Assembly (NCBI GenBank): GCA_937902105.1 | Contig: CALGTP010000285.1 | Location: 1 to 37,918, forward strand | DNA length: 37,918 nucleotides | From: an uncultured Actinomycetes bacterium | GTDB taxonomy: Bacteria > Actinomycetota > Acidimicrobiia > Acidimicrobiales > Ilumatobacteraceae | Reading direction: 5' to 3' | Shown: positions 13,959 to 22,082 of the stretch, piece after piece | How positions within the stretch are numbered: the first letter of the stretch is position 1 | Layout of the letters: the number at the start of each line of letters is the position of its first letter | The notes under the pieces: generated by a model | Seen by the model: the letters and a program-made list of their open reading frames with translations, nothing else | Database searches by the model: none | What the model was told of the DNA's origin: nothing | Program-made: the position numbers and the translations under genes

Positions 13959-14705
13959 GTGGAGTCTGATCGATTACTCGAGTTGCTGAATCGGGTGGCA
14001 GATGCAGTGGGCCTTGGTTTGCAGGGGATCACGGATTGGGGATTGTCGGGTTTTCGTGACGGTCAATACAACGCCGACTTAGTGGCCGATCAGATCGCTT
14101 TAGACATTCTTCGTGAGGCCGGGGTGGGGATCATCTCTGAAGAGAGTGGAGCGGAAAATCTTCAACGCGATGTTGTGGTCATCATCGACCCACTTGATGG
14201 ATCAACCAATGCCAGTCGAGCAGTACCGCACTACGCCACATCTTTGTGCGCTGTGGACACTCACGGCGCGCTGGTGGCCTTGGTGGTGGATCAAGCGACA
14301 AATACTCGTTGGTCGGCCGTGAGAGGTCAAGGAGCCTTCAGGGACGGTGTGCGCCTCGTACATCGCGACGTCAGCGATTGGTCACAGGCGCTTGTGGCGA
14401 TTTCGGGACCGCCTCCGCCGAATCCGGGTTGGGGTCAATTTCGCGCTTTCGGAGCCTCAGCAATTGACCTGTGTTACGTTGCCGACGCAACAGTCGATGC
14501 GTTTATCGACATGAGTCCAAGTGCTCACGGGGTGTGGGATTACGCCGCTGCATATTTGGTGTGTCAAGAGGTCGGAGTCCGCATTGAAGATGCTCAAGGC
14601 CGAGAACTGATTGTGATGGATGCAGCGCAGAGGCGAACTCCGGTGGCGGCGACGAGGGGGATATTTTCTCAAGCGCTGGCGACGCGGCATTTGTCAGCTT
14701 TATAG
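13959..14705 (+). CDS. inositol monophosphatase family protein
   Basis: 248 residues from GTG. This is a lithium-sensitive, Mg-dependent phosphomonoesterase family acting on inositol phosphates, histidinol phosphate or sugar bisphosphates. The metal-binding motifs are all present: GIISEESG (Glu61-Glu62), IIDPLDGSTNASR (Asp77, Asp80, motif 77-83) and GVWDYAAAYLV (Trp193-Asp194). Which phosphate ester it acts on cannot be told from the sequence. The frame stays open well upstream, over the divergent gene, but family similarity begins just after 13959. Convergent with the sigma-factor gene, 8 bp apart. Confidence 0.9.
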   Translation: MESDRLLELLNRVADAVGLGLQGITDWGLSGFRDGQYNADLVADQIALDILREAGVGIISEESGAENLQRDVVVIIDPLDGSTNASRAVPHYATSLCAVDTHGALVALVVDQATNTRWSAVRGQGAFRDGVRLVHRDVSDWSQALVAISGPPPPNPGWGQFRAFGASAIDLCYVADATVDAFIDMSPSAHGVWDYAAAYLVCQEVGVRIEDAQGRELIVMDAAQRRTPVAATRGIFSQALATRHLSAL

Positions 14706-14713
14706 AATCTGAT

Positions 14714-15688
14714 TCAGACTGCGTCGGCGGCGCGCTGACCTTCGTGCCACAAACGCGACACGCTGGGGTGGCGCAACTTGCCGAGAGCCCGAGCTTCAAT
14801 CTGACGAACTCGCTCGCGGGTGATGCCCATCTTTTCGCCAATCTCAGCCAAGGTCATTGGGTGATCGTCAATACCGAAGCGGGATCGCAGAACCTGTTCT
14901 TCGCGTTCTTCAAGGCGCCGCAACTGGTCAACTAAGGCTCGCCTCTCGAGGGCTGCGGCAGCCGATTCATACGGCGATATCGCTCCCTCATCGGCGATCA
15001 AATCGCCAAGTTCGGAATCGCCGTCAGAATCGAGTGGCGTTGAGAGCGAGACGAGAGGGCGACGGTGCTGATGCACCAAAGCGACCCGTTCGACGCTGAC
15101 CCCCGATAATTCGGCGATCTCTTCAACGGTTGGCTGGCGATCTAATTGGGCAGCGAGTTTGTCGGTGCTCTGGTCAATCAGCGAATACACCTCGCGCACA
15201 TGTGAAGGGACCCGAATCGTGCGCGAGGAATCAGCCAAAGCGCGTCCGATTGATTGGCGGATCCACCACGTGGCATAGGTTGAAAACTTAAATCCTTTTT
15301 CGTGGTCAAAGCCTTCAACGGCGCGCATTAAGCCGAGGTTTCCCTCTTGAACCAGATCCAGAAGACCCAGTCCAGCGCCTTCGTAGCGTCGCGCCACACT
15401 GACCACTAAACGTAGGTTGCATTGAATGAACTCGCCCCGTGCGTCGTCACCTGTCTGTACCGTGAGCGTCAACTCGGTGCGTTCGCGACCTTTGGGTGCG
15501 GGGTCAAAGTCAAGGCGTTCTTGGGCCACACGAGACGCCAAAATTAGACTTGCAAGGCGACGCTCATCATCAGCCGTGAGCAACGGGTACGTCCCGATGT
15601 CATCAAGGTATTGACGAAGAAGTTCGCTTTCAGAGTCACCAGGGCGGGTTGCCACAAGAAAAACCGTAGTAGCGCGGATCGCATACAT
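14714..15688 (-). CDS. RNA polymerase sigma-70 factor, group 1/2 (SigA/SigB-like)
   Basis: 324 residues from the ATG at 15688; a GTG at 15655 is an alternative start. Region 1.2 (LLRQYLDDIGTYPLLTADDE) is followed by a short insertion, region 2 (NLRLVVSVARRYEGAGLGLL, LVQEGNLGLMRAVEGFD, FKFSTYATWWIRQSIGRAL), region 3 (RTIRVPSHVREV) and region 4 (MTLAEIGEKMGITRERVRQI). The recognition helix ITRERVRQIEARAL is canonical, so standard -10 and -35 recognition is expected. It lacks the long acidic region 1.1 of a primary SigA, so it may be a group 2 factor. Which group it belongs to was not settled. Confidence 0.93.
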   Translation of the reverse strand: MYAIRATTVFLVATRPGDSESELLRQYLDDIGTYPLLTADDERRLASLILASRVAQERLDFDPAPKGRERTELTLTVQTGDDARGEFIQCNLRLVVSVARRYEGAGLGLLDLVQEGNLGLMRAVEGFDHEKGFKFSTYATWWIRQSIGRALADSSRTIRVPSHVREVYSLIDQSTDKLAAQLDRQPTVEEIAELSGVSVERVALVHQHRRPLVSLSTPLDSDGDSELGDLIADEGAISPYESAAAALERRALVDQLRRLEEREEQVLRSRFGIDDHPMTLAEIGEKMGITRERVRQIEARALGKLRHPSVSRLWHEGQRAADAV

Positions 15689-15751
15689 CGTGGATACTCG
15701 CACTATTTGGTTTGAATGAGATTGCTGGCGGTAGCATTCACATTCCCGCAA

Positions 15752-15825
15752 GGGCGCTTAGCTCAGTTGGTTAGAGCTCCTCGCTTACACCGAGGAGGTC
15801 GGGGGTTCGAGTCCCTCAGCGCCCA
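15752..15825 (+). tRNA. tRNA-Val (TAC)
   Basis: A cloverleaf with acceptor GGGCGCT/AGCGCCC, D-arm GCTCAGTTGGTTAGAGC, anticodon stem CCTCG/CGAGG with loop CTTACAC (TAC), T-arm GGGGG-TTCGAGT-CCCTC and discriminator A. CCA not encoded. Its last base abuts the stop codon of the convergent gene at 15826. Confidence 0.96.
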
Positions 15826-16851
15826 CTACAAGCCCTTCCAGAGTTGCACGGGTGACTTGAAACGGTCACACCCACTCGGCACAGAAACCTCTTGTGAACC
15901 GAGCGCGGCGGAGTAGTAGGCGGCACAGACGATCTCCATGATCCAGCGGCCAAAGGCGACATCCATGAAAGGTTGCGTTCCTTCTTCAAGATCTGCGATG
16001 AATGCCGACAGTTGGCCGACATAGCCAAATTGTTCAATCATCGGGATCACAGCAGTTGTCGTTGGCAACACCACTTCGTCACCGTTGTGTTCAAGAGTGA
16101 GATGTGGAAAGAGTTCGGCGCGTACGACACCTTCATTACTAGATGCTTCAATATCCCAAGTGGGGACGGCCTCGCCCTCCCAACTAGAGGTCACTGTGGC
16201 TAATAAGCCACTGCCAAAACGAAGATGAACCTCGGCGTGAGTGTCGGTGATCTCACCGCGCAAGATCGCCGAGAGAGCAACGACTTCTCCGGCTCCTGTG
16301 GCGCGTCCGATCAGCACTGCGAGAGCCAGTGGGTGCACGCCAAGGTCAAACAGCGCTCCACCGCCCCACTGCGCAGTGGTGAAATCGCCCCATTGCGGAA
16401 GTGACTGAATTGTTTTCAGAACTAAATGGTTGAGCGGTCCAATCGTGGCCACTCGTTTGATGAATGCATGAACCACGGGGGCATAGGCCAAGTTTTCGGC
16501 ATATAACACTTTGGCTCCAGAATGCTCCACGAGATGAAGCAAGCGGTCGGCTTCGTCAAGCGTAAAGACAAGGGGCTTTTCGACAATGACAGCGGAGCCA
16601 TTTTCTAGCGCATGGACTGTATGCGAAAAATGATGGGCGGGCGGCGTTGCCACGATGACGATGTCGGCGCCTGCGGGAAGTTGCTCATATGAGACCGAGA
16701 CGGTGTTGAATTGGACGGCGCGTTCCGCGCTTTTGGCCGCAGTACGCGACGCCACCGCAGTGATTGAAGCTCCGACAACCTGCGCGGCCATGGCATGGGC
16801 TCCAGAAATCATTCCTGCTCCGCAGAGAGCAATGGTTTTGGAGGCAGTCAT
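15826..16851 (-). CDS. Gfo/Idh/MocA family oxidoreductase
   Basis: A 341-residue NAD(P)-dependent sugar or cyclitol dehydrogenase-like protein. The N-terminal Rossmann fold has ALCGAGMISGAHAMAA, VASR and IVIVATPPAHHF; VIVEKPLVFT carries the family E-K-P motif (catalytic Lys). The C-terminal domain has WGGGALFDLGVHPLALAVLI, with the Asp and His of the active site. Substrate unknown. It starts 5 nt after the LLM gene stop, so the two form an operon. Its stop codon touches the 3' end of tRNA-Val, leaving no room for a terminator. Confidence 0.9.
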   Translation of the reverse strand: MTASKTIALCGAGMISGAHAMAAQVVGASITAVASRTAAKSAERAVQFNTVSVSYEQLPAGADIVIVATPPAHHFSHTVHALENGSAVIVEKPLVFTLDEADRLLHLVEHSGAKVLYAENLAYAPVVHAFIKRVATIGPLNHLVLKTIQSLPQWGDFTTAQWGGGALFDLGVHPLALAVLIGRATGAGEVVALSAILRGEITDTHAEVHLRFGSGLLATVTSSWEGEAVPTWDIEASSNEGVVRAELFPHLTLEHNGDEVVLPTTTAVIPMIEQFGYVGQLSAFIADLEEGTQPFMDVAFGRWIMEIVCAAYYSAALGSQEVSVPSGCDRFKSPVQLWKGL

Positions 16852-16856
16852 GCTGG

Positions 16857-17798
16857 CTATTTCCCGTTCAGCGCGCTCACAACGGGAGCGAAGGAATCAA
16901 TGTCCTCGGCGCCGACGATGATGTAGGAAAAGCCCCATCGTTCGCGGCGGGCGATCAAGTCTTCAATCAACTTGCTTGGCGGGCCAACCAGAGCGAACGG
17001 CGTTTCTTCAACCATTTTTTGCTCGACGCCCATCATCGCGGCGATGCCGGCAGCCGCGCCATCGGCATCATCGGTGATATTGACGAGAAAGGCGCGCACA
17101 TTCATCTCGATATCGGCTAAACGTGCCCCTGCTGCGACGCGGACAATGTCAACCTTCTCATCGACAGCCGCGGCGGTCATTGTCGAAATCGCATCTGGTC
17201 CAACGACGCCGGCAGACATGGTGGCATTGATACCGATGATGTCTGCTTCACGGGCTGCGATCGACAAAACTCTCTTGCCACCGCCACCGATCAAAATCGG
17301 TGGGCATGGAGACTGGACTGGCTTAGGAGTCCCGTTATATCCAGTGATGGTGTAGTGCTCGCCTGAAAATGAGAATGGGCCTTGCGCCATGGCTCCTTTG
17401 ATGACCTTGATACCTTCCACGAAACGATCAATGCGAATTTTCGCCGAGTCATAGGGGATGCCCATTTGCTCGTAATCACTGATCATCCATCCAGCGCCGA
17501 TACCGAGTTCTAGGCGACCATCGGACAGCACATCCATGGTTGCTAGTTCTTTGGCTAAAACTGCTGGATGTTTATAGTCATTGTCCCAGACCAAGGCTCC
17601 GACACGCAGCGTGGTGGTGACATTTGCCGCTGTCATGAGAGCCGGAACTGGCGCCATTTGGTCGTCGTAATGGTCGGGCATCGTCAGACACGAATAGCCA
17701 TTGTCCTCGGTGCGGCGCGCCAGGTCCACCCATTCTGCGCGAGTTTTAGCACTTGACGCTTGGACACCGAATCTGAAGGGGCGAAGAGGAAAAGACAT
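16857..17798 (-). CDS. LLM-class (F420-type) oxidoreductase
   Basis: A 313-residue luciferase-like (beta/alpha) barrel protein. The N-terminal FRFGVQASSAKTRAEWVDLA and YSCLTMPDHYDDQMAPVPAL are followed by LRVGALVWDNDYKHPAVLAKEL, LGIGAGWMISDYEQMGIPY and PPILIGGGGKRVLSIAARE. In Actinobacteria this family usually uses coenzyme F420, sometimes FMN; the sequence alone does not decide. First gene of an operon with the Gfo/Idh/MocA gene and divergent from the penicillin-binding protein gene. Confidence 0.88.
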   Translation of the reverse strand: MSFPLRPFRFGVQASSAKTRAEWVDLARRTEDNGYSCLTMPDHYDDQMAPVPALMTAANVTTTLRVGALVWDNDYKHPAVLAKELATMDVLSDGRLELGIGAGWMISDYEQMGIPYDSAKIRIDRFVEGIKVIKGAMAQGPFSFSGEHYTITGYNGTPKPVQSPCPPILIGGGGKRVLSIAAREADIIGINATMSAGVVGPDAISTMTAAAVDEKVDIVRVAAGARLADIEMNVRAFLVNITDDADGAAAGIAAMMGVEQKMVEETPFALVGPPSKLIEDLIARRERWGFSYIIVGAEDIDSFAPVVSALNGK

Positions 17799-17805
17799 AG
17801 TTGAG

Positions 17806-17811
17806 ACCGTA
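17806..17811 (-). promoter_or_regulatory. candidate -10 box of the LLM-oxidoreductase operon
   Basis: TACGGT on the minus strand, 7 nt before the ATG at 17798, with no ribosome-binding site. Fits leaderless transcription. Confidence 0.35.
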
Positions 17812-17850
17812 GTCCGTTGAGGGTGACACTGCTCTGCCCGAAATGGCTAC

Positions 17851-17856
17851 TACCGT
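17851..17856 (+). promoter_or_regulatory. candidate -10 box of the PBP gene
   Basis: TACCGT, 9 nt before the GTG at 17866. An AAAGG at 17857-17861 could also serve as a ribosome-binding site, so leaderless use is uncertain. Confidence 0.25.
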
Positions 17857-17865
17857 AAAGGTGTT

Positions 17866-20181
17866 GTGCGATTGATCACTTGGTGGATGCGTCTGTGCGT
17901 CGTCGTTGTGGCGGGAGCACTTATTGTGGCGGCGACCGTCGTCGCCATTGCACCTCGTCTCTGGAACGCTACGAACGCCCATTCCGAGTATCCGGTGGAC
18001 CTGCCCCCATGGGAGGGAATCGCCGAGCGAACCTATGTCTATGACATCGCTGGAAACGAGATCGCCGCCTACGAGTTAGAGAACAGCCAGCCGGTATCAA
18101 TCGGGCAGATCCCCCCCGATGTTTTGGCTGCAGTTTTGGCAGTTGAAGATCGCGAGTTCTATAACCATCACGGGGTCAATGTGCGCGGCTTGTTTCGCGC
18201 GACATTGTCCAACTTTGAAGGTGGCGCTCGCCAGGGCGCATCGACGATTACTCAACAGGTCGTCAAGGTTGAATACCTCGGTGGCAGCGAACGTGATGGT
18301 CGTTACAAGTTGTTGCAGATCGTTTATGCCTTGCGATTAGAAAAAGAACACAGCAAGCAAGAGATTCTTGAGCGGTATCTGAACACTATTTATTTCGGCA
18401 ATAACACCTACGGCATCCAAGCTGCCGCCGAAGTTTATTTCGGCAAAAAGGTCCAGCAACTGACATTGATTGAGGGCGCATTTCTGGCGGGTCTGATTCA
18501 AGCACCGTCAAGTTACGATCCGATTCGTAAACCCCAACAGAGCCGCCGTCGTTTTGCTGAGGTGCTTGATGCGCTCGTGGAGGTTGGCCTCACGTCAGCG
18601 ACTGAGGCTGAAGCGATCACGGTGTGCCTAGATCCGACTGCGCCAGAAGCCGAGAGTGAGCAGTGTGTTGGAAGTTGGCAAATCCCCGAAGTTGTGCGCA
18701 CGATCACGGAAAAAAAGATCACTCGTACGCACTTCAGCGAAGAAGTGAAGTCGTACCTCTTGAATAAGAGCAATATTCTGGGTGAGACATATCAAGAAAG
18801 GTATAACAAGCTTTTCCGTGGCGGCCTGAAGATTTACACGACCCTTGATCCCGTGGCGCAGACTGGCGCTGAAGCGGCGCGTGCTTCTCAGTTGCCAGTC
18901 AACTCAGCGGGCATTGAAACGGCGATCGTCACATTGGACAGCAAGACTGGCGCGGTGCGGGCGATGGTGGGCGGCAAGCCTTTTGTGGCTGGACGAAGTG
19001 AAGTCAACATGGCTCTTGGAACTCGGCAAACTGGTTCCAGTATCAAGATGTTTATTCTCGCTGCCGCCGTACAAGCAGGCGTGCAAAATGATGACCTCAT
19101 TGACGGGGCGCTTCCCTGTCCGCTTCCCAACCCAGATGACCCTGAGAATATTTTTAAGATTACTGACGGTGTCAGTCGATCACTCGGACCGCTTGAAGAG
19201 ATGACATGGTATTCAATCAACTGTGCCTACGCTCGTCTGTCGCAGATAGTTGGTCTTGACCGTGTTGTTGACACCACATATCGCATGGCCAAGAACTTGT
19301 ATCTGTATCCAGAAAGAAATCCTGCTGAACGCAAGCCGTTGCGTCCGTATGCATCGTTCGCTACCGGGGCAAATGAAATGAGTCCGCTGGATATGGCCTC
19401 GGGTGCCCAGACTTTGGCGAATAACGGGATACACATGCAGCCTTACTATGTTGAGCGAATTGAAGGCCCACAAGGCACCGTGTATCAACACACTGACGAT
19501 GGGGTAGCAGTTCTGACTGCCGAGGCGGCGGCCAAGACGACCAGTATTTTGTCAGGGGTGCTGATCTCGGGTACGGCGCGACGTAGTCAACTTTATGGTC
19601 GGGTGGCCGCAGGAAAAACTGGAACACAAGATAACAACACCAACTCTTGGATGGTGGGGTATACCCCTGAGTTAGTCACTGCGGTGTGGGTCGGTCATCC
19701 AGATTTGTATTTACCGATGAACAGCATTCCAGAGTTTGTCGCCGTTGGTGTACCGCGAGTCCAGGGAGGTACTTTCCCGGCGCGAATATGGAAGGCAACC
19801 ATGGATGCCGCCCTTGTAGGTCGGCCGAGCAGTGTCTTTGTCACCCCAGTTCCTAATCGCCGCTTGGGCATGCGTTTGTATCTACCTGGCACGGACTGTT
19901 TAAGTTCGGCGACTACTGTTCCACCGTCGACTTTTGCGCCCCCTGTGACAGTGCCCTCAGTTGATTCCACCGATCCCTCTGGCTCAACTTTGCCGCCCAC
20001 GACCACGACCACGACAACGACTTTGCCGCCCACGACCACAACATCAACGACCTTGGTCCCGCCAAAGCCTGGAACGATCACCGATCTCAACACCACCGTT
20101 CCTCGTGGTCAGATTGACCCGACCTGGCCGGTACCAACTATTGATCCAACTTTGTACACAGTGGCTGCTTGTCCGAGTTAG
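17866..20181 (+). CDS. class A penicillin-binding protein (transglycosylase/transpeptidase)
   Basis: A 771-residue bifunctional peptidoglycan synthase. One N-terminal TM helix (about 8-28) is followed by a GT51 glycosyltransferase domain with AVEDREFYNHHGVNVRGLFRA (catalytic Glu94), GASTITQQVVK and ERYLNTIYFGNN. The transpeptidase domain has TGSSIKMF (Ser391-Lys394), YSINCAYARL (Ser450-Asn452) and AAGKTGTQDNNTNSW (Lys584-Gly586). After about residue 690 it ends in a low-complexity Pro/Thr tail, likely wall-spanning. GTG start. All catalytic motifs are intact. Confidence 0.96.
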   Translation: MRLITWWMRLCVVVVAGALIVAATVVAIAPRLWNATNAHSEYPVDLPPWEGIAERTYVYDIAGNEIAAYELENSQPVSIGQIPPDVLAAVLAVEDREFYNHHGVNVRGLFRATLSNFEGGARQGASTITQQVVKVEYLGGSERDGRYKLLQIVYALRLEKEHSKQEILERYLNTIYFGNNTYGIQAAAEVYFGKKVQQLTLIEGAFLAGLIQAPSSYDPIRKPQQSRRRFAEVLDALVEVGLTSATEAEAITVCLDPTAPEAESEQCVGSWQIPEVVRTITEKKITRTHFSEEVKSYLLNKSNILGETYQERYNKLFRGGLKIYTTLDPVAQTGAEAARASQLPVNSAGIETAIVTLDSKTGAVRAMVGGKPFVAGRSEVNMALGTRQTGSSIKMFILAAAVQAGVQNDDLIDGALPCPLPNPDDPENIFKITDGVSRSLGPLEEMTWYSINCAYARLSQIVGLDRVVDTTYRMAKNLYLYPERNPAERKPLRPYASFATGANEMSPLDMASGAQTLANNGIHMQPYYVERIEGPQGTVYQHTDDGVAVLTAEAAAKTTSILSGVLISGTARRSQLYGRVAAGKTGTQDNNTNSWMVGYTPELVTAVWVGHPDLYLPMNSIPEFVAVGVPRVQGGTFPARIWKATMDAALVGRPSSVFVTPVPNRRLGMRLYLPGTDCLSSATTVPPSTFAPPVTVPSVDSTDPSGSTLPPTTTTTTTTLPPTTTTSTTLVPPKPGTITDLNTTVPRGQIDPTWPVPTIDPTLYTVAACPS
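19990..20064 (+). repeat. Pro/Thr low-complexity coding repeat in the PBP tail
   Basis: Two runs of CCGCCCACGACCAC-type sequence followed by ACG/ACA triplets encode two L-P-P-T-T-T-T blocks. This is a linker-like tail outside the membrane; its length may vary between strains. Confidence 0.7.
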
Positions 20182-20185
20182 GGCG

Positions 20186-20191
20186 TACAGT
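20186..20191 (+). promoter_or_regulatory. candidate -10 box before 20199
   Basis: TACAGT, 7 nt before the ATG at 20199, lying just beyond the PBP stop. Suggests an internal leaderless promoter for the zinc-ribbon gene. Confidence 0.3.
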
Positions 20192-20198
20192 CGTGGCT

Positions 20199-20903
20199 AT
20201 GGATGTCAAGGCACTCTACGAATTACAAAAAGTAGATACGGCTATCGAGCAGGGCAAAGTGGCTTTGGAGAAATTGCCCGAGCGTTCACAACTGCAAAGT
20301 GCTATCGCCGATCTCGCTGGTATTCGTCGCCGTCGTGCCGAGATGAGAGCACAACAGCAAGCCATGGAAACCGAACTGACGGCCATTGAAAAAGCTTCGG
20401 CAAGTATCGATACCCATCACGCCAAACTTGAGCGACAAATGAAAACAATCATTGCTGCCCGCGAAGCTGAAGCATTGCAACACGAGATGCAGACCCTCGA
20501 AACTCAACGTAACGAACTTGATGATCGCGGTTTGCTGTTACTTGAAACCAGCGCCGCCACAGATGACGAACTCAGCCAGTTGGTCAACGCTGAGGCCGAA
20601 GCTGTGAGCAATGAATCACTTGCCAGTGCGGCACTCGCCAGCGCCGCTGATAGTAAGACGGCAGAGATTGATGTCTTACAAGAGCAACGAATTGTCGTTG
20701 TATCGACAATTGCGCAAGATGACATAGCCGTTTATGACCGCTTGTGCGCCTCTTATAAGGGCATCGCAGTGGCTGTCATCCAACACGGCGTCTGCGGGGG
20801 TTGCCACATGGATATTTCTGTGTCCGAACTCGACATGATCAAGCGTTTGCCCGCAGATCAAGCCGCCGAATGTCCCAACTGCAATCGTCTCCTCGTTCGA
20901 TAG
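20199..20903 (+). CDS. C4 zinc-ribbon coiled-coil protein
   Basis: 234 residues from the ATG at 20199 (M-D-V-K-A-L-Y-E-L-Q-K-V-D); a GTG two codons upstream is the alternative. A long coiled coil (about residues 10-175, rich in A, E, Q, L) ends in a zinc ribbon: GVCGGCHMDIS and ECPNCNRLLV carry two C-x-x-C pairs. This is the typical C4-type zinc-ribbon (zf-RING_7) protein found near RNase H or phosphatase genes in Actinobacteria. The role is unknown, possibly nucleic-acid binding. It follows the PBP gene by 17 bp. Confidence 0.86.
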   Translation: MDVKALYELQKVDTAIEQGKVALEKLPERSQLQSAIADLAGIRRRRAEMRAQQQAMETELTAIEKASASIDTHHAKLERQMKTIIAAREAEALQHEMQTLETQRNELDDRGLLLLETSAATDDELSQLVNAEAEAVSNESLASAALASAADSKTAEIDVLQEQRIVVVSTIAQDDIAVYDRLCASYKGIAVAVIQHGVCGGCHMDISVSELDMIKRLPADQAAECPNCNRLLVR

Positions 20904-20906
20904 CCG

Positions 20907-21380
20907 ATGTTTTTCTGGTTCATCGGAACTTCAGTGTTATCTGTATGGTTTGTTTTTCGCGATTCCGTTTTTGATTATCGGACCCTGATCATCGGAGTTC
21001 TCCTACCCGATGTCGTGGACGGGATCTGGGGTGGGGCCCGTGGACTGCATTCGTTGGCGGGCAGCGTGCTTCTTTTGATCGTGGTGATGCTCACAACCAT
21101 TGGTCGTCGGCCACAGCGCAAACGTTTTTTGGCGATTCCGATCGGCGCCTTCCTGCATTTAATCTTTGATGGGGCTTTCAACAACACGAAAGTTTTTTGG
21201 TGGCCGTTGACTGGCATCTCGTTTTCGGGAGACCGACTTCCAGTAGTTGATCGTGGGATGCTCAACATCGGATTTGAAGTCGCGGGATTATTATTGTGCA
21301 TTTTTGCCTGTAAGAAGTTTGATCTCGCCAATCCGCAGCGGCGTCGCGAGTTCATTCGTCGGGGGACCCTGCCACAATGA
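20907..21380 (+). CDS. small membrane protein, metal-dependent-hydrolase-like
   Basis: A 157-residue protein with about four hydrophobic segments and conserved-looking polar spots: DYRTLIIGVLLPDVVDGIWG, ARGLHSLAGSV and GAFLHLIFDGAFNN. The LP-D-x-x-D and H-x-x-x-D patterns within helices resemble YdjM-like membrane-bound metal-dependent hydrolases, but the match is weak. It starts 3 nt after the zinc-ribbon gene and overlaps the next gene by 4 nt (ATGA), so it is within an operon. Confidence 0.7.
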   Translation: MFFWFIGTSVLSVWFVFRDSVFDYRTLIIGVLLPDVVDGIWGGARGLHSLAGSVLLLIVVMLTTIGRRPQRKRFLAIPIGAFLHLIFDGAFNNTKVFWWPLTGISFSGDRLPVVDRGMLNIGFEVAGLLLCIFACKKFDLANPQRRREFIRRGTLPQ

Positions 21381-21991
21381 CTGCAACGGGTTCAATCATC
21401 ATCGTGCGCCATGGTCGCACCGCGTTCAACGCCACTGGACGTCTGCAGGGGCGTGCCGATAATCCTCTTGATGAAGTGGGTGTACTTCAGGCCGAGCGCG
21501 TCGCTCATCATTTGGCACCAGAACTCGATACGGACTCGCTCATTGTGTGCAGTCCGCTGATCCGCGCCAGGGCTACGGCAGAGGCGATCGCCACATTGTG
21601 TGGCGCCAAGTTGATGATTGATGAGCGCTGGATTGAACTTGACTACGGCTCCTACGAAGGTTGCCCTCAAAGTGATATCCCAGCAGAAGTGTGGAAGCAG
21701 TGGCGTGGCGACAATAACTTCGCGGCCCCTCATGGGGAATCTTTGAATCAGGTGCATGCTCGCGTGACTGCGGCCTGCCAGGACCTTGCGATGCAACTCT
21801 CGGGACGCATTGCGGTCGTGGTCACCCATGTCTCGCCGATCAAATCGGCTATGGCTTGGGCTTTAGGAGTTGATGTTGGGGTGGGCTGGAAATCTCATCT
21901 AGACACCGCATCGATCACCCGCATTGGCGTCACCTCGAGAGGACCGGTCTTGCGCTCTTTCAATGAAACAGCGCGTGAGAGCACGGGTTAG
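21377..21991 (+). CDS. histidine phosphatase family protein
   Basis: A 204-residue phosphoglycerate-mutase-like phosphatase. The phosphohistidine motif is IIIVRHGRTAFNATGRLQG (Arg11, His12), with VCSPLIRARATAEAI, DYGSYEG (acidic partner) and VVVTHVSPIKSAMAW carrying the second His. Substrate not determinable; related genes here are annotated as phosphoglycerate mutase, CobC-type phosphatase, or the acid phosphatase half of RNase H fusions. Coupled by ATGA to the gene upstream. Confidence 0.9.
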   Translation: MTATGSIIIVRHGRTAFNATGRLQGRADNPLDEVGVLQAERVAHHLAPELDTDSLIVCSPLIRARATAEAIATLCGAKLMIDERWIELDYGSYEGCPQSDIPAEVWKQWRGDNNFAAPHGESLNQVHARVTAACQDLAMQLSGRIAVVVTHVSPIKSAMAWALGVDVGVGWKSHLDTASITRIGVTSRGPVLRSFNETARESTG

Positions 21992-22082
21992 GCAGAAAAC
22001 TTCTCAGGAAAATATGGGGCTCAACGGTGCCTTTGGCTAAACTTAATCCTTCGCACACATGTGCCCGAATAAGGGGAATCCC

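Noticed and set aside
19695-20096. Minus-strand frame of 133 codons (Val/Gly-rich) opposite the PBP tail
   Set aside because: It is the complement of the Pro/Thr low-complexity repeat.
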